From Kribbella amoyensis (GTDB taxonomy: Bacteria > Actinomycetota > Actinomycetes > Propionibacteriales > Kribbellaceae): a stretch of DNA of 64,000 nt. This document shows, piece by piece, positions 26,023 through 34,535 of the stretch. How positions within the stretch are numbered: position 1 is the first letter of the stretch; each line of letters starts with the position of its first letter. The DNA is taken from assembly GCF_007828865.1 (NCBI RefSeq), contig NZ_VIVK01000001.1, positions 4,588,001-4,652,000 on the forward strand, written 5' to 3'. Made by a program: the position numbers and the translations under genes. The notes under the pieces were generated by a model. The model was not told where the DNA came from and ran no database searches. It saw nothing but the letters and a program-made list of their open reading frames with translations.

Positions 26023-26904
26023 ATGCTGAGCGTTGCTGGGTTGACCCGGCGGTTCGGTGATCACCTCGCCCTGGACGACGTGAGTTTCGACGTCGTGCCG
26101 GGCCGGATGACCGGGTTCGTCGGGGCGAACGGGGCCGGCAAGACGACGACGATGCGGATCATCCTCGGGGTACTCGGGGCGACCGCCGGCGAGGTGCGGT
26201 GGCAGGGCGGCCCGCTGACCCAGCAGGTCCGGCAGGACTTCGGGTACATGCCCGAGGAGCGTGGGCTGTACCCGAAGATGAAGATCCGTGACCAGCTGGT
26301 GTTCTTCGGCCGGTTGCACGGGCTGGACCCGGTCCGGGCGGGGGAGCGGACCGACAAGCTGCTCGAACGGCTGTCGCTGGCCGAGCGGTCCGGCGACATG
26401 CTGGAGACGTTGTCGCTCGGTAACCAGCAGCGCGTCCAGATCGCCGCGGCGCTCGTCCACGAGCCGATCGCGCTGGTGCTGGACGAGCCGTTCAGCGGAC
26501 TCGACCCGCTCGCCGTGGACGCCATGGTCGACCTGCTCCGCGAAGAGGTCAGCCCTGAGGTCCCGGTGCTGTTCTCCAGTCACCAGCTCGACCTGGTGGA
26601 GCGTCTGTGCGACGACCTGGTCGTGCTGTCCCGCGGCAAGGTGGTTGCCGCCGGCCCGGTTTCCGAGCTGGCCGCGACCTCCACCGCGACGTACCGGTTG
26701 GTGGTCGACGGTGACGCCGGCTGGTTGCGCGACGTGCCGGGGATCCAGGTCCGCGACGTGGCCGGCGGCAGCGCGCTGTTCGACGTCACGGACGCGGGCC
26801 GGGAGCAACAGGTACTGCAGGAGGCGATGAGCCGCGGTTCGGTGATCGAGTTCGGTCCCGAGCGGGTGGCGTTGAGCGACGTGTTCCGGGAGGCGACCCG
26901 ATGA
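26023..26904 (+). CDS. ABC transporter ATP-binding protein (NatA-like)
   Basis: 293 residues from the ATG at 26023, behind AGAGGAA. Walker A is GANGAGKTTT, the signature is LSLGNQQR (a variant of LSGGQ common in this group), Walker B is ALVLDEPFSGLDP and the switch is SSHQLDLVERLCD. MPEERGLYPKMKI is the Q-loop region of the DUF4162-type exporters, and a C-terminal domain follows. It is coupled to a NatB-like permease by an ATGA overlap. The exported compound is unknown. Confidence 0.92.
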   Translation: MLSVAGLTRRFGDHLALDDVSFDVVPGRMTGFVGANGAGKTTTMRIILGVLGATAGEVRWQGGPLTQQVRQDFGYMPEERGLYPKMKIRDQLVFFGRLHGLDPVRAGERTDKLLERLSLAERSGDMLETLSLGNQQRVQIAAALVHEPIALVLDEPFSGLDPLAVDAMVDLLREEVSPEVPVLFSSHQLDLVERLCDDLVVLSRGKVVAAGPVSELAATSTATYRLVVDGDAGWLRDVPGIQVRDVAGGSALFDVTDAGREQQVLQEAMSRGSVIEFGPERVALSDVFREATR

Positions 26905-28079
26905 GCGAGCAGCACAGCCGATTGCGGCACCCCTGGCAGTTGGTGGCCCACCGCGAGGTCAGTACGAAACTGCGGGACAAGACCTTCCTCGGGTCGACCG
27001 CGTTCATGCTGATCATCGTGCTGGCTGCCGTGATCATCCCGGCGATGATCGCGGGCCGCGGTGGCGCGGACAAGATCGCTGTCCTGAACGACGCCGGCGC
27101 GAAGATCGTGCAGACCGCAGACCTGATCAAGGGCGGCGACAGCTTCGAGCCGGTACAGGTGGCGAACCGGGCCGCGGCCGAGCGTTCGGTGACCGACGGA
27201 GACGCGAAGGCCGCGCTGCTGCCGGCCGACAACGGGTACATCGTGCTCGGCGACGACCGGGTCGACTCCGGCATCCAGACCAGCCTGCGCGAGGCCGTGG
27301 TCAACCTCGGGATGGAGCAGAACGCCGCCGGCGCCGGCCTCACCCCCGAGCAGCTGCGCGCGAACACGGCCCTCACCGAGGAACTGCTGAACCCGGGCCC
27401 GTTGCCCGACGTGGTCGCCGAGTTCGTGAACATCGGGCTCGCGCTGGTCTTCTACATGACCGCGCTCGGCTTCGGCATGATGATCGCGCAGAGCGTGGTC
27501 CAGGAGAAGGAGAGCCGGGTCGTCGAGATCCTCGCCGCCGCGGTGCCGATCCGGGCGCTGCTGTGGGGCAAGGTGATCGGCAACACCGTGCTCGCGCTCT
27601 CCCAGATCGTGGTGATCGCGGCCGCGTCGATGGTCGGCCTGCTGGTCACCGGCCAGGCGGACATCCTCGAGGTGATCGCGCCGGTCGCGGGCTGGTTCGT
27701 GGTCTTCTTCGTGCTCGGGTTCGTCGCGCTCGCCGGACTGTGGGCGGTGGCCGGGTCGCTGGCCACCCGGCAGGAGGACCTCGGCTCGACCACGTTGCCG
27801 GGCCAGATGATCCTGATGGTGCCGTTCTTCTTCTCGGTGTTCGCCGGCTCGTCGGCCAAGACGGTGGCCTCGTTCATCCCGATCGCGTCGTCGATGGCGA
27901 TGCCGGGCCGGATGCTGACCGAGGACGTGCCGCTCTGGCAGCCGCTGGTCGCGATCGTGTTGTTGCTGCTGGCGACGGTCCTGATCGTGCGGCTCGGGGC
28001 GAAGTTGTACGAGCGGACCCTGCTGCAGACCGGCCGCCGGCTCGGGTACCGGGAGGCGATGGCGCTGAAGGCGTCATGA
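26901..28079 (+). CDS. ABC-2 permease (NatB/YhaP-like)
   Basis: 392 residues. After a cytoplasmic start (LVAHREVSTKLRDKTFL) comes a first helix, FMLIIVLAAVIIPAMIAG, then a large external loop of about 150 residues. Five more helices follow from FVNIGLALVFYMTALGFGMMIAQSVVQEKESRVVEILAAAVP, the hallmark of ABC-2 permeases with the QEKESRVVEIL coupling motif. Forms an exporter with the preceding ATPase. The NatAB name reflects fold only; sodium export is not shown. Confidence 0.9.
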   Translation: MSEQHSRLRHPWQLVAHREVSTKLRDKTFLGSTAFMLIIVLAAVIIPAMIAGRGGADKIAVLNDAGAKIVQTADLIKGGDSFEPVQVANRAAAERSVTDGDAKAALLPADNGYIVLGDDRVDSGIQTSLREAVVNLGMEQNAAGAGLTPEQLRANTALTEELLNPGPLPDVVAEFVNIGLALVFYMTALGFGMMIAQSVVQEKESRVVEILAAAVPIRALLWGKVIGNTVLALSQIVVIAAASMVGLLVTGQADILEVIAPVAGWFVVFFVLGFVALAGLWAVAGSLATRQEDLGSTTLPGQMILMVPFFFSVFAGSSAKTVASFIPIASSMAMPGRMLTEDVPLWQPLVAIVLLLLATVLIVRLGAKLYERTLLQTGRRLGYREAMALKAS

Positions 28080-28085
28080 CTTATC

Positions 28086-28128
28086 GTCACAGCCGGGGAA
28101 GCGTTACAGGAAACTCCCCGGCTGTGAC
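28086..28128. terminator. Long inverted repeat after the NatAB-like operon
   Basis: Perfect 14-bp arms GTCACAGCCGGGGA (28086-28099) and its complement (28115-28128) around a 15-nt loop, starting 6 bp after the permease stop. Position suggests a terminator, though there is no U tract and the loop is large. It also lies 60 bp before the LysR start, so a protein-binding site is possible. Confidence 0.6.
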
Positions 28129-28173
28129 GAAACCGCAACACGTGATCACTGTGAGCTGTGTCCGGACCTCGAC

Positions 28174-28179
28174 TACGGT
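28174..28179 (+). promoter_or_regulatory. -10 box of a likely leaderless lysR promoter
   Basis: TACGGT stands 8 nt before the ATG at 28188, with no ribosome site between them. Confidence 0.45.
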
Positions 28180-28187
28180 CTCAACGC

Positions 28188-29156
28188 ATGAACGTCGAGC
28201 TGCGCCACCTGCGGGTGGTGGTCCTGGTGGCAGAAGCGGGGTCCGTCGGACGGGCCGCCCGCTGGCTGAAGGTCAGCCAGCCGAGCCTCACGGCGCAGCT
28301 GAAAAGGATCGAGACCGCGTTCGGCGGTGAGCTGTTCGAGCGCTCCCGCACCGGTGTCACCCCCACCGCCCTGGGCCGGTACGCCGTGGACCGGGCCCGC
28401 GCGATCCTCGTCGACGTCGACCATCTTTCGGCCACCGTGTCCGCGATGACCGCGGTGGAGTCGAGCGCGGTCCGCCTCGGCGGCTTCCCGACCGCACCGA
28501 TGTCGGGCATCGCCAGCCGGCTGCGCGACCACGGCGAGATCGAGCAGGTCAGCATCGAGGTCGAATGGTCGACCAGCGTGCTCCTGCAGCAGCTGGAGAG
28601 CGGCCGCCTCGACTTCGCCCTGCTGCGCGAGTTCCCCGGCTTCGAGCTCCGCCTTCCGACCGGTGTCGAGGCCTGCACGATCGTCGAGTCCGAGTCGGCC
28701 TACGTGGTCCTGGCCGCCGATCATCCGCAAGCGGTCGCCACCCGGCTCCGCGGCGAGATCGACCTGGCCGTCCTCTCCGGTGAGGAGTGGATCGGCGAAC
28801 CACCGGACGACAGCGGCTTCCACGTCCTCTTCCGTGCCGCCTGCGAGACCGCCGGCTTCAGCCCGCGCGTCGAACACCACTCGGTCGACACCTCGGTCCT
28901 GATGGGCTTCGTGACCAGCGGACAAGGCGTCGCCCTGGTCTCACCGACCTCGTACCGCATGCTCTCCAGCGACGTGACCACCCGCGCCCTCGAGGGCGAC
29001 CCGATCCACCGCCGCCTCCTGCTGGCCTGGAGCACCGAGTCGCCCCGCGCCCAGATGGCCTCCGACGTCTGCCAGATGGCGATCCAGGCCTACGACGAAG
29101 CCTTCGCCGAACACGCCCGCCGAGGCCGGCACCAACAACGCATGCACGTAGCCTGA
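28188..29156 (+). CDS. LysR family transcriptional regulator
   Basis: 322 residues from the ATG at 28188. The winged helix is at the N-terminus: VELRHLRVVVLVAEAGSVGRAARWLKVSQPSLTAQLKRIETAFGGELFERSRTGVTPTALG. The PBP2-like effector domain follows (LDFALLREFPGF, SGQGVALVSP). LysR proteins usually control a neighbouring divergent gene, but here the upstream gene is co-directional, so the target is not obvious. A strong hairpin follows the gene. Confidence 0.92.
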   Translation: MNVELRHLRVVVLVAEAGSVGRAARWLKVSQPSLTAQLKRIETAFGGELFERSRTGVTPTALGRYAVDRARAILVDVDHLSATVSAMTAVESSAVRLGGFPTAPMSGIASRLRDHGEIEQVSIEVEWSTSVLLQQLESGRLDFALLREFPGFELRLPTGVEACTIVESESAYVVLAADHPQAVATRLRGEIDLAVLSGEEWIGEPPDDSGFHVLFRAACETAGFSPRVEHHSVDTSVLMGFVTSGQGVALVSPTSYRMLSSDVTTRALEGDPIHRRLLLAWSTESPRAQMASDVCQMAIQAYDEAFAEHARRGRHQQRMHVA

Positions 29157-29157
29157 C

Positions 29158-29201
29158 GCAACGACAGAGGGCCCGCCGACCGGCGGGCCCTCTCTCGTTG
29201 C
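29158..29201. terminator. Strong bidirectional terminator after lysR
   Basis: The outer stem GCAACGA and inner stem AGAGGGCCCGCC, separated by one C:C mismatch, enclose a GACC loop. It sits between the convergent ends of the LysR gene and the membrane protein gene at 29233. Confidence 0.9.
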
Positions 29202-29232
29202 GCTGACTTCGTCGTCGGGTCTTGGAACCCGG

Positions 29233-30696
29233 CTAGGCGCCGGCCGCCCGAGGCGAGTTCATCATCGGATTCCCACCCATCGACGAGTTGTCGACCCCGA
29301 ACCCAGGATTCACGAACCCGCCGAAGAACATCTCCCCGGTGTCCTCAGGATTGAACCCCTCCATCCGCTCCCGATACTGCTGCCCAACCTCCTGCACCTT
29401 GCCGACAGAAGCCGAAGCAGCCTTCACCTCACCCTCCACACCAGCCTTGGCAACGGGCGCACCCCCAGCACCCCCAGCACGGGAAACTCCCTGAGCCTCA
29501 CCACTGGGCGCCTCCGGCGAAGATTCCCGAACATCCTCAGCCCGCCCCACAGGACCAGCCTGCTGAGAAGGAGCCGCCTGCTGAGGGGAAGCCGCCGACT
29601 GCGAACCAGCCGCCTGCTGACTCGGTTGCCCAGAGCCACCACCCACTACCCCGTCGCCACTACCACCACCCGCACCGCGATCATCACCGCCGTCACGAGC
29701 ACCATCAGCGGCATCGCGAGCACCAGTGTCACCGTCGCCACCACCCTCGCGACCGTCACCACCCTGCGACGGCGAACCTTGCAACTCATCTGAACTGCCG
29801 CTCTGCGGCTCCTGCGAAGGCGCCTCCGGTACCTCGTCGGCTTGCCCGGGCTCCTGAACCGTCACGTCTCGATCAGCCTCAGCCGGAACCTGCCCCGCGT
29901 CCGCAGCCTGAGCCTGATCCTCGACAGGAGCTTGTACCGGCGCCTCAGCCTGAACCGCCCGACCAGCATCGCCCGACTCCTCGGCGACCGGAACCGCGAC
30001 GGTCTCGTCCCGATCGGTCGGCACCAACACCGTCCGGTCCAGATCGTTGCCCTCGGCATCGTCAACCTCGGACGGCGCGAACTGCATCGTGTGCTCGTCC
30101 GCCTGGTTCCGCGGCCGCACCGGCTCCGGCTCCTCGTCGAACAGGTCGTCGTAGCTGGTGTTCCCGAAGTTCGAGAAGCGGTTCTCCGCCCCGTACTCAC
30201 CCCCGGCGGCCGCCGCCGGGTACGCCCCGGCGAGCTGAGCAGCCTCGGCCGCGGCGGCCTCCTCCTGCTCGCGCTGCAACCGCTCGGCCTCGGCCCGCCG
30301 CGCCCGTCGCCGCTGAACGGCCCGAGTCATCAACTGGATCGAGTACACCAGCGAGATCACCGCGAGAATCGGCACGACACCGTTCAGCACGTACTGCTTG
30401 AGCCCGTCGATCATCCCGGTCGTGACCCCGGGAACGTCGTTCAGGAAGTTCGTCGTCCGATTCGGGATCCAGTGCACCGCGTAGATCATCAGCCCGAACG
30501 TCAACGCCGCCCCGAGCGCCGCAGCTCCCGCGAAGTACGAAACCACCGCCCAGAAGATCAGCGCCGCAATGCCGTAGGCGAGCGCCATCTCCTTCGCACT
30601 CAGCTCGATACCGCCCTCGGCGGCCAGCACTCCGAACCCGGCCGGCAGAGCCACCGCCACAGCGATTCCCAGAAGGAACCCAAGGAATTTGGACAC
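29233..30696 (-). CDS. Membrane protein with long disordered acidic/Gln-rich tail, unknown family
   Basis: 487 residues from a GTG at 30696. Residues 1-130 hold about four membrane helices (FLGFLLGIAVAVALPAGFGVL, YGIAALIFWAVVSYFAGAAALG, LTFGLMIYAVHWI, GVVPILAVISLVYSIQLM). A basic/acidic coiled-coil-like stretch follows (RRRARRAEAERLQREQEE). The remaining 330 residues are low-complexity, rich in Glu, Gln, Gly, Pro and Ala, with repeated QAAPSQQ-like units. It ends with a more ordered segment, EDTGEMFFGGFVNPGFGVDNS. I do not recognise a family. It is apparently a single-gene, leaderless unit. Confidence 0.75.
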   Translation of the reverse strand: MSKFLGFLLGIAVAVALPAGFGVLAAEGGIELSAKEMALAYGIAALIFWAVVSYFAGAAALGAALTFGLMIYAVHWIPNRTTNFLNDVPGVTTGMIDGLKQYVLNGVVPILAVISLVYSIQLMTRAVQRRRARRAEAERLQREQEEAAAAEAAQLAGAYPAAAAGGEYGAENRFSNFGNTSYDDLFDEEPEPVRPRNQADEHTMQFAPSEVDDAEGNDLDRTVLVPTDRDETVAVPVAEESGDAGRAVQAEAPVQAPVEDQAQAADAGQVPAEADRDVTVQEPGQADEVPEAPSQEPQSGSSDELQGSPSQGGDGREGGGDGDTGARDAADGARDGGDDRGAGGGSGDGVVGGGSGQPSQQAAGSQSAASPQQAAPSQQAGPVGRAEDVRESSPEAPSGEAQGVSRAGGAGGAPVAKAGVEGEVKAASASVGKVQEVGQQYRERMEGFNPEDTGEMFFGGFVNPGFGVDNSSMGGNPMMNSPRAAGA

Positions 30697-30702
30697 GTGC
30701 CC

Positions 30703-30708
30703 ACCGTA
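30703..30708 (-). promoter_or_regulatory. -10 box of a likely leaderless promoter (membrane protein gene)
   Basis: On the minus strand TACGGT is followed by GGGCAC and then the GTG start at 30696, a 6-nt spacing. Confidence 0.5.
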
Positions 30709-30956
30709 GCGACGATCGAGCCCGACACCCCGCAGACACTTCGCGAAACCTTTACACGCTGCGACGTGCGCTCACACAAACACTTGATCCCACCCGCAAA
30801 CCCACAGCCCCACACACCAACCCACAACGTCAGCGGGGATTCCGGACCAATCCACCGACCCTGCCAGCCGATTCGAGCCCGCGAACGCGCAGCATGCGGG
30901 GAAGCGCCGCCGTGGGGGAGAGCAGACGCTGTCCCCAGATCCCGCGAGCTGGCCGA

Positions 30957-31679
30957 CTACGGCGTGACGGCGAGCCCGTACGTGATGCCCGTCGGCGCCG
31001 TGTCCTCGTGGTCGAGGTCAGGTGTGCGGTCGTACTCGTCCCACGCGAGCATGCGATCGAGCTCCCGTCGCACCGGCGTAAGCACCTCGGCGATGCTCAC
31101 GTCGCGGCCGAGCTCCTTCGACAGCGTGGTCACGTCCGCGTCGGAGATCCCACACGGCACGATCCGATCGAACCAGCCCAGATCGTTGTCGCAGTTCAGC
31201 GCGAGCCCGTGCATCGTCACACCCTGCGAGACCCGGATCCCGATCGCCGCGATCTTCCGTTCCCGGCCACGATCGTCGGCCGCCACCCACACCCCGCTGC
31301 GGCCCTTCACCCGTCCGGTCGTCACCCCGAGCTCGGCGCAGACCGCGATCAGCGCTTCCTCCAGCCGCCGAACGTAGTCCACGACGTACACATGTGAGGC
31401 CAGCTTCACGATCGGGTACCCCACCAGCTGCCCCGGACCGTGCCAGGTGATCTTGCCGCCCCGATCGACGTCGACCACCGGCGTACCGTCCATCGGCCGC
31501 TCGTGCGGCTCCGTCCGCTTGCCCGCCGTGTACACCGGCGGGTGCTCGAGCAGGATCACCGTGTCCGACTCCGTGCCCTCGGCAACCGCCGAGTGCAGGC
31601 GCCGCTGCTCCGCCCACGCGCTCTCGTAGTCGACCGCGTCGGCGCCGAATCCGGCTTCCACGTACTTGATAGCCCTCAC
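30957..31679 (-). CDS. lipB: Octanoyltransferase (lipoyl(octanoyl) transferase)
   Basis: 240 residues from the GTG at 31679. LipB moves octanoate from acyl carrier protein to lipoyl domains, the first step of lipoate assembly. Signatures are [30 protein letters not shown], catalytic Lys142 in [21 protein letters not shown] and nucleophile Cys176 in IVPCGISD. The frame extends upstream to 31805 but that would overlap the pseudokinase gene and its promoter. It works with lipA (19856) on SucB (36694) and the glycine-cleavage H protein. Confidence 0.97.
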   Translation of the reverse strand: MRAIKYVEAGFGADAVDYESAWAEQRRLHSAVAEGTESDTVILLEHPPVYTAGKRTEPHERPMDGTPVVDVDRGGKITWHGPGQLVGYPIVKLASHVYVVDYVRRLEEALIAVCAELGVTTGRVKGRSGVWVAADDRGRERKIAAIGIRVSQGVTMHGLALNCDNDLGWFDRIVPCGISDADVTTLSKELGRDVSIAEVLTPVRRELDRMLAWDEYDRTPDLDHEDTAPTGITYGLAVTP

Positions 31680-31686
31680 GCCTTCG

Positions 31687-31692
31687 AGTGTA
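31687..31692 (-). promoter_or_regulatory. -10 box of a likely leaderless lipB promoter
   Basis: On the minus strand TACACT is followed by CGAAGGC (7 nt) and the GTG start of lipB. The GAAGG is too close to the GTG to serve as a normal ribosome site. Confidence 0.55.
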
Positions 31693-31798
31693 TGCCTGCC
31701 GCCTCCGGCCCTTGTCTCCCCATCCACAGGCCCAGGTCGGAACAGGCCGCTGTGGATAACTTCCGCGCTGCTCCGGCCGAGTCGTGCACTCTCTTTGC

Positions 31799-33697
31799 AT
31801 GGCACTCGAAGACATCGCCGGCTACAGCCTGCGCCGGAGGCTCGGGGCCGGATCAGTCGGGACTGTCTGGCTGCTCCGCGACCTCGCCTCCGGCCGGCAC
31901 GCCGTGCTCAAACGCATCCCCACCACCGCGATCCACGACCCGGAGGAGTTCCACCGTGACCTGACCCTCATCCGCAGCATCGACCACGCCCACATCGCCC
32001 GCCTGATCGAGGTCCGCCAGACCGAGACCGACTGGCTCCTCTTCAGCCAGTACGTCCCCGCCGGCACCCTGGGCGCTCTGCTGAAACGTCGAGGGGACCT
32101 CACCCGAGGCGAGCTCGTCACCCTGATGGGTCCCTTGGCGCAAGCCCTCTCCACGCTGCACCAGCTGGATCTTCATCACGGTGCTCTCAGCCTGACCAAC
32201 ATCATGCTCGACGCCGACGGCCGCCCCGTCATCACCGACGCCGGCCTCCGCACCCTCCAAACCACCGGAACCCAACCGGCTGCGACCCAACCCACTGCGA
32301 CCCAGCCGACCGGAACAGCAGCCGAGGACCTCGCAGTCCTGGCCACCCTCGCCCGCCGAGCCGGCGCCGACATCGACCTGCTCCCGGACGGCCTCTTCGC
32401 CGCCGACGCCAGAACCCTCGCCCAGACGGTCTTCCGGCTGGCCGAACCCGTAGCCCTCAACCTCGGTTTCGAAGCAGAAACCACCTCACTCGCTACCGAT
32501 TCGACCAGTCCACCCACCGACACAAAGGAGGTCCAGCCCAAGCCGATCAACCTGACAGCCCGGCGCCTCCCACCCCGCCGCAAACCCACCACCCCGAGCA
32601 GCCAAGCCCTGGCCCGCAGACCCTTCCTCGTCGTCCCCAGCACAGACCACCACCGGCCCGAAACGCCCACCCGAACCCCGCCCAACCCCAACGCGCCAAA
32701 CCCCGCCCCGACAAACCCCGCTCCGACGAATGCCGCCCCGACGAGCCCCATCCCCAGACTGGCCGCCCCCACCCCATCAGCCCGCCCAGCAGACGTTTCG
32801 CCGCCAACGTCTGCTTCATTGGCCACGCCAAACGGACCGCTGCCCACGCCTGACCTGTCGTCACCCAGCCCTGGATCGGCTACCTCCTCGAACCGTCCTG
32901 CCCAGACCCGCCGATCCCGCCCGGCCAAAGCCCGCCGCAGTCACAGCCGAGGAAGGAGCCAACTCCGCCGCACCAGCCGTCCGAGCCGTAAGCCACGCCG
33001 CACCACATCCCAGCGCCTCGACCGGATCCTCACCACCGCCCGCCAAGCCGCCGGCCGTAAGCAAGCCGCCTACGGCATCCTCGCCGCAGCCGCGCTCGCC
33101 GCGGTCATCGTCCTGGTCCTCGGCCTCATCACCCTCGACGTCCTCGGCACCCCGACCACCAACCCCGCCGCGGCCTCAACCCCCACGGCCGATCCGACCC
33201 GGACAACCCCGACCCCAACAACCCCAGCCCTGACCCCCGCACCCACCACCTCGACAACACCGCCGCCATCAACCACAACGGCGGTGAATCCCTCAGCTCC
33301 GCATGCCACCAGCAACCAACCCTCGGCCTGGCTACAGATCCTGAAATCCCTTGACCAGCAGAGATCCCGCGCCTTCGCCTCCCTCGATCCCACGGCCCTG
33401 AGCGCGGTCTACCACCCCGGCTCGCCACCCTGGACCGCCGACCGAGCTCTCCTCGCCACCTACAAGGCCCAGCAAGTCCGCATCGACAACCTGCAGATCC
33501 AGATCCAGCACCTGACGATCGAGAAGGCCGACCCCACCACAACGGTCCTTCGCGTCACCGACCGCCTCTACTCAGGCACGGCCACAGACAAAGCGGGCCA
33601 CCGCACGACCTTCGAGCCAGGCACACCCACACCCCGCCGGATCACCCTCACCGCCACCAACAACACTTGGCGCATCGCCGCCATCACCAAGGCCTGA
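31799..33697 (+). CDS. Membrane-anchored protein-kinase-like protein, predicted pseudokinase
   Basis: 632 residues from the ATG at 31799. The kinase-like domain is residues 8-150: glycine loop [11 protein letters not shown] and ATP-lysine Lys38 in HAVLKRI. In the catalytic loop the HRDxKxxN motif reads HGALSLTN, so the catalytic Asp is replaced by Ala129 and the Lys by Ser131, though Asn134 remains. DFG is DAG (147-149). The domain looks short, passing into a Pro/Thr/basic linker of about 200 residues. One membrane helix follows (about 425-450), then a Thr/Pro-rich stalk and a 120-residue external NTF2-like domain. Probably a signalling scaffold. Confidence 0.85.
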   Translation: MALEDIAGYSLRRRLGAGSVGTVWLLRDLASGRHAVLKRIPTTAIHDPEEFHRDLTLIRSIDHAHIARLIEVRQTETDWLLFSQYVPAGTLGALLKRRGDLTRGELVTLMGPLAQALSTLHQLDLHHGALSLTNIMLDADGRPVITDAGLRTLQTTGTQPAATQPTATQPTGTAAEDLAVLATLARRAGADIDLLPDGLFAADARTLAQTVFRLAEPVALNLGFEAETTSLATDSTSPPTDTKEVQPKPINLTARRLPPRRKPTTPSSQALARRPFLVVPSTDHHRPETPTRTPPNPNAPNPAPTNPAPTNAAPTSPIPRLAAPTPSARPADVSPPTSASLATPNGPLPTPDLSSPSPGSATSSNRPAQTRRSRPAKARRSHSRGRSQLRRTSRPSRKPRRTTSQRLDRILTTARQAAGRKQAAYGILAAAALAAVIVLVLGLITLDVLGTPTTNPAAASTPTADPTRTTPTPTTPALTPAPTTSTTPPPSTTTAVNPSAPHATSNQPSAWLQILKSLDQQRSRAFASLDPTALSAVYHPGSPPWTADRALLATYKAQQVRIDNLQIQIQHLTIEKADPTTTVLRVTDRLYSGTATDKAGHRTTFEPGTPTPRRITLTATNNTWRIAAITKA

Positions 33698-33749
33698 CGA
33701 CCACCACACGCCGACCATCGGCGCGAGCACTGATAACCAAGGAGCCGTG

Positions 33750-33974
33750 ATGCCCCCAGAGGATTCCCCGGTCCCCACCGAGTACCCGCAGTCCATCGGC
33801 CGAACGGCACGTCGCGAACTGGCCCTCAACGGCTTCACCACGTTCGACCAACTCACGAAGGTCACACCGGCCGAACTGCTCGAGATCCACGGGGTCGGAC
33901 CCAAAGCAGTCCGCCTCCTCACCGAAGAGCTCACCGCCAGGGGGCAGTCCTTCGCCGGGGGCCAACCTCACTAA
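33750..33974 (+). CDS. Small helix-hairpin-helix protein
   Basis: 74 residues from the ATG at 33750, 5 nt after AAGGAG; a GTG at 33747 is also in frame. TARRELALNGFTTFDQLTKVTPAELLEIHGVGPKAVRLLTEELTARG has a helix-hairpin-helix motif with the GVGPKA hairpin, as in the RNA polymerase alpha C-terminal domain and ligase-like DNA-binding modules. Probably binds DNA non-specifically or a protein partner; the role is unknown. It follows the pseudokinase gene by 52 bp. Confidence 0.8.
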   Translation: MPPEDSPVPTEYPQSIGRTARRELALNGFTTFDQLTKVTPAELLEIHGVGPKAVRLLTEELTARGQSFAGGQPH

Positions 33975-34045
33975 CGGCGGCGCCTAGGGGCAGATCATGG
34001 CGGCGGCAGTCCCTGCCGACAGGTCGGAGGCGACTGCAGAGGAGC

Positions 34046-34477
34046 TCATCGATGAGGGTGCGAGCGACTCGAGGTAGTGGAGGCGAGTGAGACTGGCTGG
34101 TCCGGGCCTGTGATGTTCAGTTCGCGGCTCGCGGTCGCGATCACGTCTTCGAGCACGGTGCGCGACGTAGCCAGGTGAATGATCATCTGGTCGATGCGGT
34201 CACGCTCCACCTTCAGTTCGGTGACCAACGCAGGGGTCGCGTGCTGATTCGGGCCGCCGTCGGCGTCGCGCATGCACGGCAGCAACTGCCCGATCTTCCT
34301 GCTGGACAGCCCGGCCGCGAGAAGCTGCTGGATCAGGATGACCCGGTCGACCGCGGATTCGGTGTACTGACGGTGACCGCCGTGACTGCGGTCCGAGCTG
34401 AGCAGCCCCTGCGTCTCGTAGTAGCGCAGAGACCGTTCGCTGACTCCGGTCCGACGAGACAGCTCACCGATCCGCAC
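34046..34477 (-). CDS. MerR family transcriptional regulator
   Basis: 143 residues from the GTG at 34477, 6 nt after GTGGAG. A TTG at 34519 is in frame but lies inside the operator. The MerR HTH starts immediately: VRIGELSRRTGVSERSLRYYETQGLLSSDRSHGGHRQYTESAVDRVILIQQLLAAGLSSRKIGQLLPCM. A dimerising helix follows (LKVERDRIDQMIIHLATSRTVLEDVI). No metal-binding Cys cluster is present, so an organic ligand or oxidative signal is likely. It is divergent from the deacetylase gene. Confidence 0.92.
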   Translation of the reverse strand: MRIGELSRRTGVSERSLRYYETQGLLSSDRSHGGHRQYTESAVDRVILIQQLLAAGLSSRKIGQLLPCMRDADGGPNQHATPALVTELKVERDRIDQMIIHLATSRTVLEDVIATASRELNITGPDQPVSLASTTSSRSHPHR

Positions 34478-34497
34478 AAGCCACTCCACTTCGCCGC

Positions 34498-34535
34498 TTG
34501 AACCTGACACTGATGTCAACTCTTACCGTCAGAGT
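34498..34535 (+). promoter_or_regulatory. MerR-type promoter and operator for the deacetylase gene
   Basis: -35 TTGAAC (34498-34503) and -10 TACCGT (34524-34529) are 20 bp apart, longer than the normal 17. The spacer carries the dyad TGACACTGATGTCA (34505-34518). This overlong spacer with a centred dyad is the established MerR activation design. The -10 lies 6 nt before the ATG at 34536, so the transcript is probably leaderless. Binding by the adjacent MerR protein is inferred. Confidence 0.75.

Noticed and set aside
31751-31759. TGTGGATAA, a perfect DnaA-box-like 9-mer, with a similar CGTGGATAA at 2902.
   Set aside because: Single isolated copies, no cluster, no dnaA or dnaN gene nearby; expected by chance and not an origin.
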